From the NCBI GenBank assembly GCA_034770075.1, contig CM068380.1, positions 28,644,005 through 28,708,004 on the forward strand: a DNA stretch of 64,000 nt, in the 5' to 3' direction. Below, piece after piece: positions 45,776 to 56,294 of the stretch. The translations under genes were made by a program, and so were the position numbers. Under the pieces are notes generated by a model that did not search any database, was not told the DNA's origin, and was given only the letters and a program-made list of their open reading frames with translations. The number at the start of each line of letters is the position of its first letter. Position 1 is the stretch's first letter. Source of the stretch: Aralia elata (Eukaryota > Streptophyta > Magnoliopsida > Apiales > Araliaceae).

Positions 45776-47310
45776 TTAACCACTCAAGAGGAGCTAATTA
45801 CAGCAGTGGCGAAACTAGAGTTGGAGGTGAAATATCCGGAGGAGTCTGACGAAAAATTGTTTCAATTGGGAACCAACCCAACTTTGGTGGATAAGGTTAA
45901 GGAAGCACAAATTCAGGACGAAGAATGTGAGAAAATCAGGAGAAGAATATCTGGAGGTAATGAAGTGAAATTTAAAGTTGATAATGAAGGATTATTGAGA
46001 TTTGAGAGAAGAATTTGGGTTCCGCCAGTACTAGAGGTTAAGGAGAAAATTTTGAGCGAGGCTCATAATTCAAGATATTCGATTCATCCGGGAAATACGA
46101 AGATGTACTAGGATCTCCGACAACATTTCTAGTGGCCGAATATGAAAAGGGACGTTGCCGATTGTGTAGCCAAGTATTTGACATGTCAGAAAGTTAAAGC
46201 ATAATATCAGAGGCCAAGTGGGTTATTACAACTGTTAGAAATCCCAGAATGGAAATGGGAGCATATCACCATGGATTTCGTAGTAGGTCTTCCGACGACT
46301 CAGAAATGTTTCGACGCAGTTTGGGTTATCGTAGATCGATTGACGAAATCAACACATTTCTTACCAATCAAGACCAGATTCAACTTAGATCAGTTGGCGA
46401 AGTTGTACGTGAAAGAGATTGTTTCGAGGCACGGTGTTCCAATATCTATTGTCTCAGATAGGGATCCGCGCTTCACGTTAAACTTCTGAAAACGACTACA
46501 AGAATGCATGGGAATGCAGTTACGTATGAGTATGACATATCATCCACAGATCGACGGACAGAATGAAAGAACGATTCAGACACTGGAAGATATGTTAAGA
46601 GCTTGTATCATAGATTTCAAAGGAAATTAGGACGACCATCTACCATTGGTGGAATTTACTTACAATAATAGTTACCACGCAAGTATTGGCATGTCGCCTT
46701 ACGAAGCGTTGTACGACAGAAAGTGCAGAACTCCATTATGCTGGGATGAAGTTGGCGAACGTCAATTGCTAGGACCAAAACTAGTACAACAAACTGCAGA
46801 AATCGTCAAAGTGATCAGGGCAAGATTGATAGCAGCTCAGGATAGGCAGAAGAAATATACCGATCAACATCGTAAGAATCGAGAGTTTGAGTCTGGTAGC
46901 TACGTTTTCTTGAAGGTATCTCCCTAGAAGGGGAAGATTCATTTTGGTAAGAAAGAAAAACTGAGCCCGAGGTTCGTTGGACCCTTTAAAGTGTTATGAA
47001 GTGTTGGAGAGGTCGCGTATGAGGTAGCTTTACCTCCGACATTAGAACACATCCACAATGTTTTTCATGTCTCGGTGTTACGACCATACAAACTCGACTA
47101 CAAGCATGTTATAGAATATGAACCCCTGCAAGTTGAAAAAGACTTATCTTACAAAGAAGAGCCTGCTCAGATAGTTGACAGGAAAAAGCATGTACTCAGA
47201 AATAAAATTATACCTTCTGTTAAGGTGATCTAGAGGAACCACAACACTAAAGAAGCTACGTGGGAACTCGAAGATCAGATGATGAGAAATTATCCACAGC
47301 TATTTGCTTA
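45776..47310 (+). pseudogene. Tekay integrase with C-terminal chromodomain-type region
   Basis: The integrase zinc finger is at 46060-46200, broken by three stops. The catalytic core has M-D-F-V-V-G-L-P (46271), V-S-D-R-D-P-R-F-T (46450) and G-Q-N-E-R-T-I-Q-T (46559), giving the D, D, E residues. A GPF/Y-type region is near 46970-47060 (P-R-F-V-G-P-F, then H-N-V-F-H-V-S-V-L-R). The chromovirus tail K-E-A-T-W-E-L-E-D is at 47248-47275, followed by TAG at 47308. At least ten in-frame stops, mostly where tryptophan codons are expected. Confidence 0.88.
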
Positions 47311-47420
47311 GTCTATGTGTACCGATTCTGAGGACATAATCTTTGTAAGGGGGGAGAATGTAACGGGACGAATTAATTGAGTCGTGATTCTGGGGACAGA
47401 ATCCTTTTAATGGGGAAAGA
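47311..47420 (+). other. Tekay 3' UTR with two polypurine tracts
   Basis: AAGGGGGGAGAATG at about 47348-47361 and TGGGGAAAGA at 47411-47420, the latter directly at the LTR start. Two PPT-like runs 60 bp apart, the outer one being the one used for the present LTR. Confidence 0.75.
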
Positions 47421-50103
47421 TGTGACGAACGAGATTTTTGTAATTTAATTTAAATATTTATTGAATTAAATAAATATTTTTTGATGATTTAATTATTGAA
47501 TTAAATTATTAATTGATGAATTTATGGTAGATTAATTTAATTATATGTGTTATATTAGTTCAATTATATGTGTTACATTAAGCTTATTTGATTAAATGCA
47601 TTATTTAAATAAGTATAATGTTATTCTAATTAATTTAATAATTAATTAGAGATTTAATGATTTGTCATAATTAATAAATGAGAATTTTAATTATGTGACA
47701 ATGTGATTTCATGTGAAATTATTCTATTTTATTTAATTGATTTAAATGAGATTATTTAGTTAATTTAAAATGTGACATTAAACTATATTATAAGAAATTT
47801 ATTATATTAAGTGAAAAGGAAGAATAAAAGAATTAGCCAAACAAGGCCTTAGTGGAGGTTGGAGCCAGTTATTAACTGACACCCCATGTTATGCCAGTTA
47901 TTATTATTACGTATAATGTATTTTCAGCAATCTTATTTTGCTAAGTTGGATTAGAGAAATACAGAGAGTTTTGAGAGGAATTGAGAGTTGAGAGAAAAAT
48001 TTATCTCATCATCTTGCTTAATCGAGACTACTAATCAAGGTAATTCCTTAAGTCCAAGCTTTAATTACGTTTTAAAATTCTTCCACGAATGTATTCTGTA
48101 AGTTCTCTGATAATGGAACCTTATGTGTAAATTATTTGGAAGTTGCTTATAATTGTTTAAATGCATGTATAGTCTACTATATGATGTTATAAATTTTTTA
48201 ATTAAGTTAATTCATGAGATTATACTTTAAATTGAAGTTTTGAAACTTACAGAGGAACGATATATGTATGAATATGACTTATATGTATGAAAAATTACGC
48301 TTGAATTGCATGTTAATCGGTAAATTGATGGTTGATTATGTTTATGCATGTAAAAACGAAAAGAACGAAACTTAAACGGATTAATTTGGTTAAGAAACGA
48401 GTTCATAGTGATTGATTACGCTTAATGTATCAAAATATGAACATAAAGTATAAAAAGTGAATTTTTAACCTTTAAATTGGTTGTTTAGGTTGTCTATGAT
48501 GCTAAAATCGTTGTGTATATAATAGGTTTTGGTTTTATAATGCATACGATGAATGGGTAATAATTAAATTGTCGATTGAATGAAAAACTTTGGCCAAATT
48601 TGGCATTTTCTGTGTTCTTCGCGAACTGCAGGAACTGAGTTTCGGGTCCACCGCCCCGGCGATGAAATTACACTAGGCAACGTCGCCCCGGCGGTAGGCT
48701 CGCCCCGACGATAGAATTGTAATATGTTTCCTGCCCCGACAGTAGCCACGCTCCGACGAGAAGTTTCTGAAGGAAACCACCGCCCCGACGGTAGATGCAG
48801 AAATGCAATTCTTTTTCTTCTTTCCTTTCAGTCATGTTATATTACCATATGCATGTTTAAAGCTTAGACTAATATATTAAATGAATATTAAGATGAGGTT
48901 GGATGAGAGTGAATCTTGAAGTGTTTATAATATTGTAACTAATCATTGTTATTGGTATATAAACGGAATGTATAGGTTGATTAAGGAACGTGAATTTTAA
49001 CTTATAATCTACGCACGAGGCAAGTTTTCTGAACTTCACTCTTTTATTGAGCAAGTTTTCTACCTTTAATCTTTTATTTCATTGAAAGCAAGTTTCTTAA
49101 CCCTACTTTGATTTCAATTACGCAAGTTCTAAAACCCTATCTCTCTTTTATGCAAGTTTCTATACTCTACTTCATATTGAGCAAGTTCTTTACCATAATT
49201 CATTCAAGTTCATGAATTTAAATGTGTTATTCTAATTACTTTTAAGTAATACTTCAGTTATACAGAGTTTATTCGATTGTATGTCTTTGAGATTCAGTCT
49301 TTAATTCTTGAATACCTTTCATACTAAATTATTGAACCTTGATTGACTAGCGAACCCTTATTGATTCGACTAGTCCATAGTTGATGAGCATTCTAAATTC
49401 TAGAAACGTTATTGAAGTGAATCCAAACCAAACTTCCTTTGGTGCGGACTCTGATGTCAAACTGAGATGAACAACGATTATATAGGGGATTATTTTACGC
49501 ATTAACGTTTAGATGTTGTGCACATACATGGTACAAAGGGTTGATCCCCTAAGTACGAGAAGTAAGGTCCATATAGTCTTATGACTGTTAAAGGTTTAAA
49601 GTAAAAATACTTGATAACCTAGGACATAGTTCGTGGTCTTGTGACCCTCAGATGTTCTTTTGATTCTTGTTTTCTAATCTTGATTTAAAAGCCCAGTATT
49701 CGATTATCCGATATCCATTGATTATTCGCATGTTATTATTATTTTATTGTGTTACTTGCTGGATAATTGTTGCTCAGCCTTGCATAATAACATTGCAGCT
49801 AAAGTTGAAAGAATTACGAGCCATCCACTAGTAAAGGCAAAGGCAAAGCAAACACGTGATGAAGACTTGTTAAATTTGTTTGAATGATGTTTATGTAATA
49901 GACTTATGTTATGTTTCCGCATTGATGTTTTATTAAGGTTATATGACCTGGGATTTATTTGTTAAAGATGTTGTAACCCTTTAATGGGAGATTTTTATTT
50001 TTATTAAGAGTTCTCATTTATATTTGAATGGGTAGTTAGATGTGACGTGATTTATTTTGATAGTGAACACCAAATCCTGTGGAAATTAAGTACCCGGATT
50101 ACA
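47421..50103 (+). mobile_element. Tekay 3' LTR
   Basis: It begins TGTGACGAACGAG. A ~60-bp block near 47560-47580 differs from the 5' LTR through a local deletion and duplication. Donor CAAG/GTAATT at 48040, palindromes 48648-48798, conserved block 49445-49560, exon-like frame 49799-49859. The end reads CCCGGATT/ACA, ten bases shorter than the 5' LTR end. Confidence 0.9.
49799..49859 (+). other. Exon-like frame, 61 nt, one base lost (LTR copy 5)
   Basis: Same element as 41197-41258, but one base is missing near 49816, so the frame is broken in this LTR. The acceptor CATTGCAG is intact. Confidence 0.5.
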
Positions 50104-50108
50104 AGCAG

Positions 50109-51286
50109 TAAGCAGCAATCAAGGCAAGTACCTAAACCTTATGCACTACTTTTATTTCGTGCAAACAGGTATATGTTATGCAAGTTTCTTAACTCAATAT
50201 CTTATTGAGCAATTATCTTAACCCTTGCATTTACTTTATGCAATGGATCTATATGTTATGCAAGTTTTAATACTCTTTTAATGTGCAAGTATTCTTGAAC
50301 TTTATTCAAGCTATCTATTGATTTCAAATATCTCGATATTGTCTCATGTGATGCATTTATAATCAAAATTGTTTTGTTCTTTGTGCAAGTGTCGTCACTT
50401 GTACAAATTGTTATAATTATCGTAAATTCAAAATTCTTTGACATGATAAGTTTTGATACATACTATTAAATTTTGGTATGTATACATGATTTAAAGGTTG
50501 TCTAAGCTATTTGACTCGGCTAGACATAGTTTGAAATGTATTATTGAGTATGATTGTTTATGATAAAGTCGTCCTACTAAATTGCTTTAGTTAGGACTCC
50601 AGACTGAGTATGAACAACCTGTAATAGGGAAATGTTTTTGCGCCCAAGGCGGTTATGATGAACGCAAATGTTGTTCCAGTATGTAGTGTTGATCAATATA
50701 GGGCACGAGGGCTGATCACCCAATATGTCCGTAAGCTATGACAGTTTGCAGATAAATTTCTGTACAAACCTTTTCGAACTTGAAAATAAAAGTTCATGGT
50801 CTATTGACTGCTCAAAACTCATTGTCAATACGTTGTTTCAAAAATGTAATCGAATTGATATGTTATTAAGAATTATTTCAAATGACTTCACAACTATTGA
50901 ATCGTTGTAGAAGTAGTCCTCAAAGAAATTACTTCTTTCAGCTAATGTTTATTAATTGTTACTACTTGCTGAGCAATTAAATGCCCATTCTTGCTTTTAA
51001 ATTAAATGTTTTCAGCTAAGCGTGATCGACCAGAAGACTCTGGCAAAGACAAGGGAAAGGGAAAGCTGAAGGAATAAGTTGTATGGTGTTATTTGTAATA
51101 TTTATACTTTAGTGTGGTGATAATATAATATCTATCATGTAATAATGTACTTTAAAGGTCGCCGTACATGGGGATTAGACAACTCTGATATAATACTTAA
51201 GTTTGTAACATATTAAACAGTTCGAATGATTTGTATCGTGTAGCACCAAGTACGGGTTTGAAGTACCCAGTTTTGGGGGCGTCACA
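50109..51286 (+). mobile_element. 3' LTR of the gag-only element, right part
   Basis: It resumes with TAAGCAGCAATCAAGG (compare 32099) and ends GGGCGTCACA, then GACTT (51287-51291). It contains CAAGTTTCT repeats (50115-50410), the conserved block (50570-50720) and the exon-like frame (51016-51077). Confidence 0.9.
51016..51077 (+). other. 62-nt exon-like frame with KGKGK terminus (LTR copy 6)
   Basis: Acceptor TTTTCAG ends at 51015. The frame is open to TAA and ends G-K-D-K-G-K-G-K-L-K-E. It differs from 33008-33069 at several bases and keeps the lysine/glycine codons. Confidence 0.55.
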
Positions 51287-51291
51287 GACTT

Positions 51292-52562
51292 TACCTCCTC
51301 CTAAACTCTTTAGGAATTAGGGTTTTAATTTAATTCCCAAACTATTTAGGAACTAAATTATTTCTAATAATAATGATAATAAGACTCCTCTTATTCTTTT
51401 ATAATTAGTATTTCTCTAAATACTTAATTATAAATATTAGTATTTCTCCAAATACTAAATTATTTTTATTAAGCCAATTACTTCTAAAATAATATTTCTC
51501 TTTTATGGTGTGACCTTTTAGGTTCAATATTATTCCGGTAGTAAAATAAATAAATGAGAACCATTCTAATATTATTTATAATGAATTAAACTCCTTTATT
51601 TTAAAAATAAATAAATAGTATTTATTCTACATAATGAGGGACAACTCTCAGCATATCATGACTATCCAGATAATATGAAATCAGCGTTTAATCACAAAGA
51701 GCATATTCCGTGAATACTTACCATAAAATTTAATCCTTCTACCATACAATGTCCCAATCAAACATAAGACATGAATTTACTAACAAGTCTTATTTATTTG
51801 ATCATATGCATTTCGATTCTAAAATGCACAACTTCAATTAATGTAAATTAGAAACTCCTTTTTAATTTCCATTCACCTTGGCCAAGGATTTTTGAGTTAT
51901 CATTTATCAAATCGCATAGGACATTTTCTCCCTTTACTATAAGCGGTAGATCTTTTGTTGATCATTCTCCTACCTCCATGTACACTTTATTATACCCTAA
52001 CATACCCTTTGATATACCGAAAGAATCTTAAGGAATATGACAAAGTATAACTCAGTATACACAAGGTACTATGATGATTTCAAGTCCAAATATCACTTGT
52101 ACAACTATCACTATAGGAACTTCTATTGTCAAGCAAGTAAAACTGCATTAGGAGTTCTTTAAGCGAGTTACGTTCAGTGAACTTATTTTCCAATAAGTAC
52201 CTATATACTTTCTTTAGTGTCTCGACACAAATAATTATGAGATCAATCATCCTCTTCAACATAGCAAACATAGTATGTACTAATCTATCTGGAATCAGTA
52301 ACCCCACATTAGTGATCTAACGATTAGGAACATTTTAGTTTTAGAGCTATCTAGAATTTAGATCTCATTATTATGAACTCTTCATGATTCTAAAAACATT
52401 ACTCCAAAACTATGGGTTTATCACATTTATTTAATTTAACCAATTAAACATGGATAAAGAATGCCTTTAATTAAATAAATTCTTGTATTAATAAATGAAC
52501 AAGATTACAAAGTAAATACTTATCACATCCAATGTGATTGGCTTGAGGGCATACTACTTTCA
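51292..52562 (-). mobile_element. Copia-B 5' LTR, piece 3 of 3
   Basis: It matches 62600-63946 and ends GCATACTACTTTCA. With the inserts removed, the copia-B LTR totals about 1.7 kb. It abuts the Athila relic, so copia-B inserted into Athila. The frame at 52080-52307 is not a gene. Confidence 0.88.
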
Positions 52563-53308
52563 GTAGTAAGGTTGAGACTCTTTCCTTTCACGCTTCGTGA
52601 TAAGGCGAAGAGCTGGTTGCACTCATTGCCAGCACGATCACTCACTACTTGGGACGACTTAGCATAAAAGTTTCTAGCAAAGTTTTTCCTGTTAGCGAAA
52701 ACAACTAAAATAAGGAATGACATTACGTCCTTTACACAGCAGGATTCCGAGTCGCTCTATGAAGCTTGGGAAAGGTTTAAAGATTTATTGTGGAGCTGTC
52801 TTCATCACAAAATTCTAAAGTGGTTGCAAGTGCAGACTTTCTATAATGAGTTGGTCAACACAACTCATACTAGTATAAATGCAGCCGCAGGAGGAGCATT
52901 GATAGGAAAAAGCTTTGATGAGGCGTATGATCTTTTGGAGACGATGGCCACAAACAATTATCAATGGCCTACAGCACGGTTGAATCAGCTAAAGGTAACA
53001 GCTATAGTTGAGCTCGACACAATTACTGCCTTGGTTGCATATATTATACACTATCAAAGAAAATAGATTATATGGGAGTGCAACCTATTCAGCAAGTGGC
53101 TATGGTATGCGAAATTTGTGCGGGCAATCATCCGAGTAACTAGTGTGCCACTAGTTTTGAGTCGATTTACTACATTAGGAGCAACAACAGACAAGGCATG
53201 AACTCGAACACATACAACCCTGGTTGGAAAACCACCCTAATTTTTAATGGAGCAATAACCAAGGCCAATCTTCAGCTCCATGACAGTTTCATCCACCAGG
53301 TTTTCAAA
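52563..53308 (+). pseudogene. gag: Athila-type gag relic, left part
   Basis: Translations in shifting frames give the Athila capsid signature: K-A-K-S-W-L-H-S-L-P (52610), L-Y-E-A-W-E-R-F-K-D-L-L (52757), Q-T-F-Y-N-E-L-V-N-T-T (52832), S-F-D-E-A-Y-D-L-L-E (52910) and N-N-Y-Q-W-P-T (52955). A zinc-knuckle-like C-E-I-C-A-G-N-H follows at 53110 and Y-N-P-G-W-K at 53214. Several stops. The 5' part was removed by the copia-B insertion; the gag continues at 53607 after a plastid insert. Confidence 0.82.
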
Positions 53309-53606
53309 CTGGGGAGAGGAAAGGTTCCTTTCTTTGAGTGTACTCCCGGGAACAGATCCAGTAGAGATATGGTGGGGCTTGTAGCTCAGAGGATTAGAGC
53401 ACGTGGCTACGAACCACGATGTCGGGGGTTCGAATCCCTCCTCGCCCACAACCGGCCCAAAAGGGAAGGGCCTTTCCCTCTAAGGGTAGGAAAATCATGA
53501 TCGGGATAGCGGACCAAAAGCTATGGAACTTGGGTATGGGTCTTTTTTGTCGGAATGGAATGGCTCTTTTTTAGAAATCGAATGGATTCGGTCTTGAGAA
53601 TTAACA
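53309..53606 (+). other. Nuclear plastid DNA insertion (NUPT), ~300 bp
   Basis: This segment interrupts the Athila gag and contains a complete plastid-type trnR-ACG with spacer on both sides (GGGAGAGGAAAGGTTCC before it, ACCGGCCCAAAAGGG after it) that I recognise as plastid inverted-repeat sequence near the rRNA operon. Athila gag codons resume at ACCAACCAAAGAAGAAG. Edges are uncertain by ~10 bp. The 70-aa frames across it are accidental. Confidence 0.75.
53375..53448 (+). tRNA. trnR-ACG: Plastid-derived tRNA-Arg(ACG) in nuclear DNA
   Basis: A 74-nt cloverleaf without encoded CCA. D arm TAGCTCAGAGGATTAGAGC; perfect anticodon stem CGTGG/CCACG with loop CTACGAA (anticodon ACG); T arm GGGGGTTCGAATCCCTC. 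It differs from the plastid gene as I remember it by about one base after the anticodon stem (CCACGATGTC). As part of a NUPT it is probably not expressed. Confidence 0.85.
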
Positions 53607-53901
53607 CCAACCAAAGAAGAAGTCAAACTTGGAGGAATTGATCACCAAATACATTGCTCATAATGAAACTAGGATGAATAGCTTAGAGGGTTCAATGCGT
53701 AATTTGGATAATAAGGTGGGACAGTTAGCAAGTGCGATCAACAATCATCCTCAAGGTGCTCTTCCAAGCGACACTGAGGTCAACCCTAGGAGAGAGGGCT
53801 AAGAGAAGTGTAAGGCTATCACACTTCAGAGTGGTAAAGAGTTGCAGGTGGATGCTAAAGTTCCGAAATCTAAGCTGTACAGTGATGGAAAAGAAGAGAT
53901 C
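53607..53901 (+). pseudogene. gag: Athila-type gag relic, right part
   Basis: It continues the Athila gag: N-L-E-E-L-I-T-K-Y, M-R-N-L-D-N-K-V-G-Q-L-A, A-L-P-S-D-T-E, N-P-R-R-E-G and A-I-T-L-Q-S-G-K-E-L. One stop near 53801. It is cut at 53901 by the next LTR. Confidence 0.85.
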
Positions 53902-55109
53902 TGTAACAATCCGGAATTTTGTATTATTTGAAAATATGCATTGAAGTTGAATAAATATTTTTAATTGATTTTATTGGTTTAAATTAGCAAGTGATGGAAT
54001 TATTTTTATTTAGATGTGTTTTAATTAAACTTTTGTTGGTGTTTTTGTTAACTAAATAAGTTAATTAAATTAGAAGCGTTGTTGATAGTTATATAGCGCT
54101 AATATTCTAGTTTAATTCAATAATTAAATTAGAAAGGTGATGATTTATTAAATTGGAATAGTAATTTATTTGTTAAGTTAATATGTTATGTTAGTTGAAT
54201 TATTTAATAAAACAAGTGTGACATGTGACTTTATAATAAGAGAATATAAAAATAATTTAGTAATTGTTAAGTTGGTTTTACCAAACATGGCCTTGTGGCA
54301 TTTGGTTTACTAAACTGACAAAACCTTTTGCTTTTGTTTAACTGATAACCTACATATCAGTTTTCTTTTTACGTGTTTTATATGGCCAAAGCTTGTAACA
54401 TAGTGTGTTGAGAAAAGAGGAGAAATTCTCTGTGGAAATTGAAAGAAGAAAGGAGGTTCTTAGAGCAATTCTAATCATCTTCTTATCATCTATATAAGCC
54501 TAAACAAGGATTTAAGGTAATAATTTAACCTTTTTGCTCTTAACTTTTTGTGTTCTTGAGTTTTGTAAAATTAGGGTTTTAATTGATGAATTTGTGAATG
54601 ATTGATATATATGTATCTTGAAAGGTGTTTATAATTCATTGTATGTAAGTTACAAACGATTTTCAGAAATTAGATTATTGTAAAACAAGTTTTAAATTGG
54701 GAATTTGTGTTCTTGAGGAATATATATGTTTTGGCTACTTTGGGTTAAAAATTGATGATTCAATCATGTATTTATCTGTAAATTGAGAGTTGTTTATGAT
54801 ATTACGTTTAAAAACGAAAATAATGCAGGTATTGTGGTATGATTTGGTTAAAAATTATGTAAATAGTGAGTTGTTTCACTAAATGTATGAGTTTTGGAAA
54901 AACTAAGGAAAGGTTGATTTAAATCCTTTGGGTTTTGTTATTTTGTTTGTTTTAGGTTGTTAGAATTGGTATATGGATGCTTAGTAATGTTTTTAAGAGG
55001 TTTATAGTAATTGGGTATGCTTTATTTGGTGTTTGATGCTTCAAAACTTCGTGTTTTTGGGTTGAAAATTCTGCAGTTTACAAAACGGCAGAATCTGGAA
55101 TCCAGGGAT

Positions 55110-55220
55110 CTCGCTCCGGCGAGTTCAATAAGCTAAATTTCTCCTCCCCAGCGAGCTCGCTGAACTGAGTTCCTCGCCCCAGCGAGAGTTTTGTGTAGTA
55201 ATTCCTCGCCCCGGCGGGAA
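55110..55220. repeat. Palindrome block, CTCGCC-GGCGAG type
   Basis: CTCGCTCCGGCGAG (55110-55123), CTCCCCAGCGAG, CTCGCCCCAGCGAG and CTCGCCCCGGCGGG follow in order with TTTTGTG spacers, closely resembling the cassette at 2904-2997 although the two LTRs differ strongly outside it. Confidence 0.88.
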
Positions 55221-56294
55221 TTGCAGAAAATGAAAATTTTCTTGTTTTTAATTTTTTTTTCTTTTTGGTCATGATATGTTACCCTATGCAAGATTAAAAC
55301 TTAAATTAATGTATTGAATGAATACCAAGATGTTAAGATAGATGCTAAGCATATACTTGATGATGATAAAATATAAAGTTGATGAACCTTAACTTAACGT
55401 TAAGTTTTAGGGATTCCTAAGGGTGACATTCTTATACTTAAGCTTATAACTCTTGAAGTGAGATTGATAATCATAAAATAATTAGGGTACTAAGATGAGG
55501 TTGAATGAGAACGAATCTTGAAGTGTTGGTAATATAGTAACTGATCATTATTTGTGCCTTATAAACGGAATATGTAGGTAGTTTATGTACATGAGTTGTA
55601 GTTAAGAATACTGCGCTCGAGGCAAGTTTCCATACCTTACCTCGAATTTAGTTAATGCAAGCTCTCTATTCATATCTTGTCTACAAATATGTAAGTTTCT
55701 AAATTCTATTCTTTCATTTAACAAGTTATCGTTGCATATTTCACTTATTGTATCATAAATTTCTAACTTCTGGATTCATGTTGTTCAAAGCTCAAGCTAA
55801 TTTAAATCATTATTTTAAAACCTTGGAAATACAATATCTATATCGTTCAATATCGTTGTTGTTGATCCTTGATCCTAATTTATGTTGTTTAAATCAAATT
55901 GTCTTTGGATTGAATTCTTGAACGACAAACTGAAAAGAACAACCCTAGTTCAGGGGAATACTTTCGTTACGCGACAGCGTTGAATGATTGTGCACAATAC
56001 ATTGTACAACGGGCTGATCACCCCGAGTACAAGATGGATAGTCCAGTTATAGTTTATTAAATTGTTAAAGGTTACAGCAGACTTACCTGTTAACCTAGGA
56101 CATGGTTCGTGGTCTTGCAACCCTCAGTACACCTTGATGTTCTATCTCCTTCTAATGAGTTTTCAGATGTTTCCATTCATGATTAGTCTCATCAGTGAGA
56201 TAATATCTTACAGATAAGTTTAATGTCGAAAAGTGTTCTTTATTATCTTGGTGGGCAATTGTTTTGCTCACCCTTGCATACTAAACCCTTGTAG

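Larger units (their letters stand above)
38804..50103 (+). mobile_element. Tekay (Del-type) chromovirus, full length but dead
   Basis: 11.3 kb with LTRs of 2709 and 2683 bp, tRNA-Met PBS, pre-gag ORF, gag, protease, RT, RNase H, integrase and C-terminal chromodomain-type region in Ty3 order. The target duplication is AGTAG (38799-38803) and AGCAG (50104-50108), one C/T change apart; the undisturbed LTR at 32094-32098 has AGCAA. The internal genes carry more than a dozen stops and frameshifts, and the 3' LTR has lost ten bases just before its last three (CGGATT/ACA), so this copy is old. Confidence 0.92.
29056..51286 (+). mobile_element. Gag-only Ty3/gypsy element with 4.2-kb LTRs (large non-autonomous derivative)
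   Basis: It has the TSD GACTT on both sides, TGTAATAACC...GTCACA termini, PBS at 33281, and only 2.8 kb of internal sequence. The internal part holds a decayed pre-gag ORF with zinc knuckles, a decayed Tekay-type gag, and the first few protease codons, then jumps directly to non-coding sequence and a polypurine tract. Protease, RT, RNase H and integrase are absent, so it must have relied on another element's enzymes. Its 3' LTR is split by the Tekay element 38804-50103. Confidence 0.9.

Noticed and set aside
40175..48798. Apparent compensatory A-T to G-C pair between the palindromes of the two Tekay LTRs (ACCACC..GGTGGT against ACCGCC..CGGT)
   Set aside because: Both changes are CpG transitions placed symmetrically by the palindrome, so independent deamination explains them without selection for pairing.
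53198..53500. Frames of 100 aa (plus) and 70 aa (minus, 53237-53449) over the plastid insert
   Set aside because: They run through a tRNA gene and the junctions of an insertion, so they are accidental.
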